Below are positions 42,478-48,713 of a stretch of 50,911 bases of DNA, in pieces. The stretch covers positions 1 through 50,911 of the forward strand of contig JAPPNY010000034.1 of NCBI GenBank assembly GCA_028818385.1. Reading direction: 5' to 3'. Both the position numbers and the translations under genes were made by a program. Every line of letters starts with the position of its first letter. The first letter of the stretch is position 1. This DNA is from Spirochaetaceae bacterium (lineage in GTDB: Bacteria; Spirochaetota; Spirochaetia; SZUA-6; Bin103). The notes below the pieces were generated by a model that had not been told where the DNA came from, did no database searches, and saw only the letters and a list, made by a program, of their open reading frames with translations.

Positions 42478-42480
42478 CAC
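42464..42480. promoter_or_regulatory. 17-bp perfect dyad, shared operator
   Basis: GTGTTTA-GCG-TAAACAC is a perfect inverted repeat with a 3-nt centre. It covers the -10 box of the DUF350 promoter and the -35 box of the channel promoter, so one bound regulator could control both directions. No regulator gene is adjacent. Confidence 0.6.
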
Positions 42481-42486
42481 ATCGCT

Positions 42487-43401
42487 ATGCAGACGATCCT
42501 GGCTACGCTCACGCTGGTCGTCGAGAAGGTTCCCCACTTCGCGGTCGGCATGCTGCTGGTGTTCGTGGGCAAGCTTTTCTACAACCTGACGACCCGCTAC
42601 CACATCGACCACGAGATCGCGGACAACGGCAACGACGCCATCGGCCTCAGCTTCGGCGGCTACCTGCTGGGCCTGGGATTCGTGATTGCGGCCGCCGCCC
42701 GCGGGTCCGGGGGAGAGATGCTCACGGACCTGGTCAACCTGGTGGTCGTGGGCGTCATCGCCATCCTCCTGCTGCGCCTGAGCGGCATCATCAACGACCG
42801 GCTGGTGCTGCACGCGTTCTCGACCGAGCACGAGATGGTGCAGGAGCGCAGCGCCGGTACCGGCGTCGTGGTCGGGGGCATGACCGTGGCCACCGGCCTG
42901 ATGATCTCCGGCGTGATGGAGGGACAGAGCGCCAACTACCTGGCGCTGTTGCGTGACATCGCCATCTACTGGCTCGTCGGCCAGGCGTTGCTGGTGCTGG
43001 ACGGCCTGGTGTTCCAGGCGATCACCAGCTACGACGTGCACGGCGTGATCGAGGACGACAAGAACGTCGCGGCCGGCGTGAGCTTCGCCGGGTTCCTGGT
43101 CGCGCAGGGCGTCATCGTGCGCACGGCGGTCGCCGGCGCCGGCAGCGACCTGGGCACCGAGGTGTTGATCACGGCGGTGATCGCCATCTGCGGCCTGATC
43201 CTGCTGGTGATCGGCCGGGTGATCGCCGACCGGGTGTTCCTGCCGCGCGCCGCCCTGTCCGACGAGGTGCGGGCCAAGCGCAACACGGCCGCCGCCGCGA
43301 TCGCCGCCGCCAGCTTCATCGTCGTGGCGCTGATGTACTCCGGAGCCGCCGACCCGAACGTGGTGCTGGCACCGCTCGCGGAGGGCGCTGCCGCACCGTG
43401 A
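42487..43401 (+). CDS. DUF350 (YjfL-like) membrane protein, duplicated domain
   Basis: A 304-residue integral membrane protein with eight or so hydrophobic helices arranged as two DUF350 units. The parallel segments are NDAIGLSFGGYLLGLGFVIA in the first half and KNVAAGVSFAGFLVAQGVIV in the second. Each is preceded by YHIDHEIAD or YDVHGVIEDD and followed by LLRLSGIINDRLVL or IGRVIADRVFLP. YjfL in E. coli belongs to a cluster with a PspA paralogue and the DUF2491 protein YjfK. Here the gene is coupled to the next one by a GTGA overlap. Function is unknown; a membrane-stress role is inferred from that relationship. Confidence 0.85.
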   Translation: MQTILATLTLVVEKVPHFAVGMLLVFVGKLFYNLTTRYHIDHEIADNGNDAIGLSFGGYLLGLGFVIAAAARGSGGEMLTDLVNLVVVGVIAILLLRLSGIINDRLVLHAFSTEHEMVQERSAGTGVVVGGMTVATGLMISGVMEGQSANYLALLRDIAIYWLVGQALLVLDGLVFQAITSYDVHGVIEDDKNVAAGVSFAGFLVAQGVIVRTAVAGAGSDLGTEVLITAVIAICGLILLVIGRVIADRVFLPRAALSDEVRAKRNTAAAAIAAASFIVVALMYSGAADPNVVLAPLAEGAAAP

Positions 43402-44087
43402 TCCGCCCTCGCCCGGCCGCCGGAAAGATTGCCTGCGGCATCGTGATCGCGAGCATCCTGCTGCTGGTGGCCGACGATGCCTTCGCCCGCCGCATGGGCG
43501 GATTTTCGGGCGGACGCTCGTTCTCCAGCTTCGGCTCCTCGCGCTCCTTCTCGTCGCGGTCCACCCGCTCGGCATTCGGATCCAGCCGCCGCACCACGAC
43601 CACCCGCAGCACCCTGTCCGGCACGCGCGGCGTGTCCTCGCGCTCCAACACCAGTGGGGTCAGCCGCTCCCAGTACGAGCGCTCCCGCGCCGCCGGCACC
43701 ACCTTCCAGAACCGCTCACAGGCCGAGTCCGCCTTCCGGCAGCGCAACGCCGGCCAGTTCCCGTCCCGCTACGCCACCCAGCCGTCCACCCGGCCGAACC
43801 ACATCCCGCAGAGCACACGGGTCGACGGCCGCAACGTCAACGTCACCTACAACGCCGGCCTCGGCGGCTACGGGTACCTGCATCCGACCCTGGGCACCTG
43901 GATCCTGTACGACGCGATGACCGACGCCGTGATGATGAGCGCCTTGATGAGCCGCGGCGGCTACTACTACGGCGGGGCCCCCGGCACCTACTACGGAGGA
44001 GGCGGCAGCTTCTTCACCGGCCTGATCGTGATCCTGCTGATTCTCGGCGTCATGATGGCTGCTGCTCGGTTCTTTCGGCCGCGGTAG
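43398..44087 (+). CDS. Exported Ser/Arg-rich protein with C-terminal membrane helix
   Basis: A 229-residue protein. The N-terminus has a signal peptide (CGIVIASILLLVADDAFA, likely cut before RRMGG). A Ser/Arg/Thr/Gly-rich low-complexity stretch follows (SGGRSFSSFGSSRSFSSRS), then a segment with FRQRNAGQFPSRY and a Gly/Tyr-rich region (YYYGGAPGTYYGGGG). It ends in a membrane helix, FFTGLIVILLILGVMMAAA, before FFRPR. The start overlaps the DUF350 stop as GTGA. It occupies the place where YjfM-like (DUF1190) proteins occur in related clusters, but I cannot confirm that family from sequence. Confidence 0.65.
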   Translation: MIRPRPAAGKIACGIVIASILLLVADDAFARRMGGFSGGRSFSSFGSSRSFSSRSTRSAFGSSRRTTTTRSTLSGTRGVSSRSNTSGVSRSQYERSRAAGTTFQNRSQAESAFRQRNAGQFPSRYATQPSTRPNHIPQSTRVDGRNVNVTYNAGLGGYGYLHPTLGTWILYDAMTDAVMMSALMSRGGYYYGGAPGTYYGGGGSFFTGLIVILLILGVMMAAARFFRPR

Positions 44088-44116
44088 CTGAACGCACGCA
44101 TGCGGAGAGCCTGAGC

Positions 44117-44893
44117 ATGAGCGGGCGCACCCCGCCCGACGCCGGCAACCGGGGCCGCGGGTTGCTGGGCGGGCTGTTCGGGCGCCGATCCCGGGCCGAG
44201 CCGGAACCCACGGCGGCCTCCACCGCCGATCCGCGCTTCTGGCGGCAATTGCGCGGCGGCGCGGTGACCCTGCGCGATTTTCAGGCGATGGCGGCGGCGG
44301 CCGAGCGCGGCCTGGACGCCGACGGACTCGACTTCCAGATCACCAGGAAGCGCGCCATCGAGGTGCGCTCCGCCGCCGACACCGTCATCGCCGAGTACCT
44401 GCTGTTCGATCTCACCAGCGCCGATACCATCGAATTCCTGCTGGCGATCATCCACGGCGACGCCCTGGAGTTGCGCGCCTGTTTCATCGCCGAGGGGCTG
44501 GCGCCGGGCTCGCGGGCGGCGGTGATCGACGCCGGAGGCGCCTGGCTCTTCGCCGAGCCCCCGGACCCGAGCCGGTTCGTCCCGGCCGAGCTCGAGTTCG
44601 CGCGCTATCCGGCCGCGCCTCCTCTTCTGGACGCCGACGGTAATGAGGTCGAGGCGGAGTTCGTCGGCCATGAACGTGCCCTGTACGGCGACTACGCCGA
44701 CCGCGACGGCAAGCGCGTCCCCGTGATCCTGGCCGAGTACGAGACCCGGGCCGACGTCCCGAACCCGCTGCTGCTGATCGTCGAGGAGGGAGGCCTGGAC
44801 GGCAGCGGCGACTCGATCCCGGAGGGCGGTTTCATGACGGTGCTCATGGGCAGCAGGATCGACCGAAGCGACGTGGAGGTGTTCCCGGAGTGA
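44117..44893 (+). CDS. Probable DUF2491 (YjfK-like) soluble protein
   Basis: A 258-residue protein with a basic, Gly-rich lead (GLLGGLFGRRSRAEPEP) and a beta-rich body. Segments seen are FWRQLRGGAVTLRDF, VIAEYLLFDLTSADTIEFLLAIIHGDALELRACFIAE, WLFAEPPDPSRFVP, ERALYGDYADRDGKRVPVILAEYETR, and GFMTVLMGSRIDRSDVEVF at the end. Size, order and the adjacent DUF350 gene fit YjfK/DUF2491; I rate this as probable. The start ATG 44117 has GGAGAG about 7 nt upstream. The stop overlaps the threonine aldolase start as GTGA. Confidence 0.6.
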   Translation: MSGRTPPDAGNRGRGLLGGLFGRRSRAEPEPTAASTADPRFWRQLRGGAVTLRDFQAMAAAAERGLDADGLDFQITRKRAIEVRSAADTVIAEYLLFDLTSADTIEFLLAIIHGDALELRACFIAEGLAPGSRAAVIDAGGAWLFAEPPDPSRFVPAELEFARYPAAPPLLDADGNEVEAEFVGHERALYGDYADRDGKRVPVILAEYETRADVPNPLLLIVEEGGLDGSGDSIPEGGFMTVLMGSRIDRSDVEVFPE

Positions 44894-45912
44894 GCGGCTC
44901 TCTTTCCTTCTACAGCGACAACAGCTCCGGAGCCCATCCGGAGGTGCTGGCCGCGATCCAGGCGGCCAACCACGGGCATGCCCTGGGGTACGGAGAGGAC
45001 GAGCACACGCGCCGTGCCGAAGCGGCGTTCGCCCGCCACTTCGGCGACGGCGTGCAGGTCCTGTCGGTGGTCACCGGCAGCGCCGCCAACGTGGTGACGG
45101 TGGCCGGCTGCTGCCAGCCCTACGAGGCGGTGATCGCCACCTCGGTCGCGCACCTGGCGTGGGCTGAGTGCGGCGCGATCGAGCGCCTGGTCGGCTGCAA
45201 GGTGCTGGAGGTTCCGCACGTGCACGGCAAGATCGACCTGGAAGCGGTGCGGCGCCTGGTGACCGCCGAGCCCGACGTGCACGCCAGCCGGCCGCGCCTG
45301 ATCTCCATCACGCAGGCCACGGAGGTGGTCACCGTGTACACGCCGGCCGAGATCGAGGAGATCGCCGCGCTGGCCCATGCACACGGGCTGCTGCTGCACG
45401 TGGACGGCGCCCGCATCGCCAACGCCGCCGTCAGCCTGGGCATGGGGCTGCGCGAGTGCACCCGCGACCTGGGCGTCGACTTGCTGTCCTTCGGCGGCAC
45501 CAAGAACGGGCTGCTGATGGGCGAAGCGGTGGTGGCCTTCACGCCGCTGGCCCACCTGAACTACGTGCGCATGCAGGGTCTGCAGCTCCTGTCCAAGATG
45601 CGCTTCGTGTCCGCGCAGTTCAGCGCCCTGCTGGAAGGCGACCTGTGGCGCCGCAACGCCGCGCACGCCAATGCCATGGCCGCCCACCTGGCCGCGCGCC
45701 TGCGCGCCGAGACCGACGTGGAGATCCTGCACCCGGTCGACGCCAATGGGGTCTTCGTGCGGCTGCGGCCGGAAGTCATCGAGGCGACCATCGGCCGTTT
45801 CCCCTACTACGTGTTCGACAAGGAGCAGGGCGTGGCCCGCCTGATGACCACGTGGGACACGACCAGGGAGTTCCTCGACGGCTTCGTGGATGCCGTCCGC
45901 TCCGTACCGTAA
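44890..45912 (+). CDS. Threonine aldolase family PLP enzyme (second copy)
   Basis: A 340-residue fold-type I PLP enzyme, with FYSDNSSGAHPEVLAAI at the N-terminus, GYGEDEHTRRAEAAFARHFG, VTGSAANVVTVAG, HLAWAECGAIERLVGCKV, LLHVDGARIANAAVSL with the PLP Asp, and LLSFGGTKNGLLMGEAV with Schiff-base Lys205. This is the low-specificity L-threonine aldolase / aromatic amino acid beta-eliminating type. It is distinct from the copy at 7642 (K-N-G versus K-G-L after the lysine) and is not a recent duplicate. The GTG start overlaps the DUF2491 stop, tying it to the membrane-protein cluster. Confidence 0.92.
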   Translation: MSGSLSFYSDNSSGAHPEVLAAIQAANHGHALGYGEDEHTRRAEAAFARHFGDGVQVLSVVTGSAANVVTVAGCCQPYEAVIATSVAHLAWAECGAIERLVGCKVLEVPHVHGKIDLEAVRRLVTAEPDVHASRPRLISITQATEVVTVYTPAEIEEIAALAHAHGLLLHVDGARIANAAVSLGMGLRECTRDLGVDLLSFGGTKNGLLMGEAVVAFTPLAHLNYVRMQGLQLLSKMRFVSAQFSALLEGDLWRRNAAHANAMAAHLAARLRAETDVEILHPVDANGVFVRLRPEVIEATIGRFPYYVFDKEQGVARLMTTWDTTREFLDGFVDAVRSVP

Positions 45913-45939
45913 CCGTCGTGTGATGGGGGTTTGCGCCCC

Positions 45940-48156
45940 ATGAGCGCCGAAGTCCCCGCACCGATCAAGGAACGGTTGTCGGCCACCGGGGTCGCGGAGC
46001 GTGACATCCTGCACGCGGTCAGCTCCGATCTCTGCCTGGACGGCCGCTACGGCGAGGACTGGGCCGTCGCCACGCCCGACGCCCTGCACATCGTCACCGA
46101 CGACGGCGTCGACCGCCTTGCGCTCGACCGTATCGGCCCCGTGCAGGTGGAGAGCCTGGTCTCGGGCGGGCTGCTCGCCGCCGGCCGCCGTGAGCCGGAT
46201 ATGGCCGAACGGCTGCTGCTGCGCTTCAGCAACAGCCGCGCGCGACAGTTCGGCGCCTTCGCCGGCGCCGTCGCGGCGCTCCAGATGGGCGACGAGGCCC
46301 CGGCGGTCGAGGAGTTGCGCGAGCAGACCTGCCCCACCTGCGGCCTTCGCTATCCCGATCAGGAGCGCGCCGTCTGCCCGCGTTGCATCGACAAGCGCGG
46401 CCTGTTCGCTCGCGTGCTCGGCTACCTGCGCCCGTACCGGCGCCTTGCGGCGATCGTCGCCGTCACCATGCTCGCCTCCACGGCGCTGAAGACCGTCACG
46501 CCGCTGCTCTCCGGCCGCGTGCTGTTCGACGACGTGCTGGCTCCGGCCGGGCGCTACCACGGGCAGGTACTTCCGGTGGTGCTGCTGATCGTCGCCGTGA
46601 CCGCCGCCGGCGTCGGTGCCCAGATGCTCTACCAGCGGCTCAACGCGCGGATGTCCGTGCACATGGTCTACGACCTCAAGTCGCAGATCTTCACGGCCCT
46701 GCAGCGCCTGTCGCTCGGCTTCTTCGCCCGCAAGCAGACCGGTGGCCTGATGGTCAGGGTCAATCACGACTCGATGAACCTGAGCGGTTTCTTCATCGAC
46801 GGCCTGCCCTTCTTCGTGGTCAACCTGGTCCAGATCGTGGCGATCGTCGCCGTCATGGTCGCGCTGCAGCCGGGGCTGGCGCTGCTCTTGCTGCTGCCGG
46901 CGCCCGTCGTCGTCCTCATCGTCAAGCGCGTGTTCCCGAAGCTGTGGCGTCTGTTCGGCCGCCAGCACCGCTCGCTCGCGATCCTGAACGGCGTAGTCGA
47001 CGACTCGCTCTCAGGCGTGCGGGTGGTCAAGGCGTTCGGCCAGGAGCAGCAGGAGATCGAACGTTTCAGGCCTGCCAACGACGAGGTGCGCGGCGCCGAG
47101 CTGCGCACGCAGCGGACACTCGCCACCCTGTTTCCGTCCGTCGCCTTCCTGACCCAGATCGGCGGCTTGATCGTCTGGGCGGCAGGCGGCTGGCAGGTGA
47201 TCGGCGGATCCCTCACGCTTGGGGTACTGATCACGTTCGCCACCTACTCGGCCCTGCTGTACGAGCCGATGCGCTTCATGACGATGGTGGTCGAGTACTG
47301 GTCGATGGCCATGAACTCCGCGCACCGCATCTTCGAGGTGGTCGACGCGGTGCCGGAAGTCGCCGAGCGCACCGACCCGGTGGCGCTGCCGCACATGCAT
47401 GGCGAGGTCGAATTGCGCGGCGTCACCTTCGCGTACGAGCCCAACAAGCCGGTGCTGCACGATATCGATCTGACCGTCGATGCAGGCGCGGTGCTCGGCC
47501 TGGTCGGGCACACCGGCGCCGGCAAGTCGACGCTGATCAACCTGATCACCCGGCTGTACGACACCGAATCGGGCCGGGTGCTGATCGACGGCATCGACGT
47601 GCGCGACCTGCGCATCGCCGACCTGCGCCGCCAGGTGGGGATCATCCTGCAGGATCCCTACCTGTTCGACGGCACGGTCTCCGAGAACCTCGCCTACGGC
47701 CGTCCGGACGCCACTCACGCCCAGATCGTCGCCGCCGCCAAGGCCGCGTTCGCCCACGACTTCATCGCCCGGCTCCCCGACGGCTACGACACCCGGGTCG
47801 GGCCCCGCGGCCACGGCCTGTCGGGCGGGGAGCGGCAACGGCTGTCGATCGCCCGCGCCGTGCTGATCGATCCGCGCATCCTGATCCTGGACGAAGCCAC
47901 CTCCTCGGTCGATTCCGAGACCGAGGAGATGATCCAGCTCGCCCTGGAACGGCTGATCCGGGGCCGCACGACGATCGCCATCGCTCACCGGCTGTCCACC
48001 CTGCGCATGGCGCACCGCCTGGCGGTCCTGGAAAAGGGACGGCTGGTCGAGCAAGGCACCCACGACGATCTGGAAGCCGCCGGCGGGATCTACGCCACGC
48101 TGGTACGCAAGCAGCGCGATGCGCTCAAGGTCATCGCCATAGGGGCGCAGCGATGA
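45940..48156 (+). CDS. ABC exporter (permease-ATPase) with N-terminal zinc ribbon
   Basis: A 738-residue half-transporter. The first 125 residues form a beta-rich PH-like domain (DGRYGEDWAVATPDALHIV, then LLLRFSNSRARQFGAFA), followed by a zinc ribbon, CPTCGLRYPDQERAVCPRC. Six membrane helices of the type I exporter fold follow (about 165-450). The nucleotide-binding domain has the Walker A GHTGAGKST near 523, Q-loop ILQDPYLFDG, signature LSGGERQR, LILDEATSSVD and IAHRLSTLR. The ATG at 45940 follows GGGGG. The stop overlaps the DUF1854 gene as ATGA. With the next two genes it forms a cassette seen elsewhere linked to cyanophycin metabolism, but no cyanophycin gene is in this window. Confidence 0.93.
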   Translation: MSAEVPAPIKERLSATGVAERDILHAVSSDLCLDGRYGEDWAVATPDALHIVTDDGVDRLALDRIGPVQVESLVSGGLLAAGRREPDMAERLLLRFSNSRARQFGAFAGAVAALQMGDEAPAVEELREQTCPTCGLRYPDQERAVCPRCIDKRGLFARVLGYLRPYRRLAAIVAVTMLASTALKTVTPLLSGRVLFDDVLAPAGRYHGQVLPVVLLIVAVTAAGVGAQMLYQRLNARMSVHMVYDLKSQIFTALQRLSLGFFARKQTGGLMVRVNHDSMNLSGFFIDGLPFFVVNLVQIVAIVAVMVALQPGLALLLLLPAPVVVLIVKRVFPKLWRLFGRQHRSLAILNGVVDDSLSGVRVVKAFGQEQQEIERFRPANDEVRGAELRTQRTLATLFPSVAFLTQIGGLIVWAAGGWQVIGGSLTLGVLITFATYSALLYEPMRFMTMVVEYWSMAMNSAHRIFEVVDAVPEVAERTDPVALPHMHGEVELRGVTFAYEPNKPVLHDIDLTVDAGAVLGLVGHTGAGKSTLINLITRLYDTESGRVLIDGIDVRDLRIADLRRQVGIILQDPYLFDGTVSENLAYGRPDATHAQIVAAAKAAFAHDFIARLPDGYDTRVGPRGHGLSGGERQRLSIARAVLIDPRILILDEATSSVDSETEEMIQLALERLIRGRTTIAIAHRLSTLRMAHRLAVLEKGRLVEQGTHDDLEAAGGIYATLVRKQRDALKVIAIGAQR

Positions 48157-48713
48157 ACGACGACCGGCGCGACGGCGACGACAGGACGGAGGCAGCCGCC
48201 GAGAAACGCCGCCGGTCCCACCGTACCCGACTGCTGAAACCCGCCGAGCTGGAGCTCGATCGCACCTCCGGCGGCTTCGTCACGCTGACCGTGCGCGGGG
48301 AGGAGCCCGAGCGCTACCAGCGGATCAACGCCTTCCGCAGCTTTCCCTTGAGCGCGGCCGACCAGTACATCTCGCTGCGCGACCGCGAAGGAGACGAGAT
48401 CGGCATCGTCGAGTCGCTCGAGGACCTCACGCCCGCGCAGGCGGCGCTCCTCCGCGACGAGCTCGACCGCCGCTACTTCACGCCGCTGATCGAACGGGTC
48501 GAGTCGCTCAAGGAGGAGTTCGGCTACTCCTACTGGACCGTGGACACCGCTGCCGGCCGGCGCCGCTTCACGGTGCAGAGCGGCAAGAACAACGTCACGA
48601 TGGTGGGCGAGAAGCGGCTGGTGATCGTCGACGTCGACGGCAACCGCTTTGAGGTGGCCGACTACACCCGCCTGGACCGCTCGGTCCTGCGCACGCTGGA
48701 AGGGCTCCTGTGA
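48153..48713 (+). CDS. DUF1854 family protein
   Basis: A 186-residue soluble protein placed between two ABC exporter genes with ATGA and GTGA overlaps on both sides. After a charged, low-complexity lead come LLKPAELELDRTSGGFVTLTV, YQRINAFRSFPLSAADQYISLRDREGDEIGIVESLEDL, and then LRDELDRRYFTPLIERVESLKEEFGYSYWTV. A beta-rich end follows with VQSGKNNVTMVGEKRLVIVDVDGNRFEV. This is the DUF1854 pattern. Its biochemical role is unknown; the obligate-looking overlap with both exporters suggests an accessory or regulatory subunit. Confidence 0.88.
   Translation: MNDDRRDGDDRTEAAAEKRRRSHRTRLLKPAELELDRTSGGFVTLTVRGEEPERYQRINAFRSFPLSAADQYISLRDREGDEIGIVESLEDLTPAQAALLRDELDRRYFTPLIERVESLKEEFGYSYWTVDTAAGRRRFTVQSGKNNVTMVGEKRLVIVDVDGNRFEVADYTRLDRSVLRTLEGLL

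Noticed and set aside
44692..46968. 758-codon minus-strand frame, and a similar 738-codon frame at 48662-50878
   Set aside because: Antisense to the threonine aldolase and ABC exporters. Composition (Gln/His/Asp/Val rich) is typical of shadow frames.
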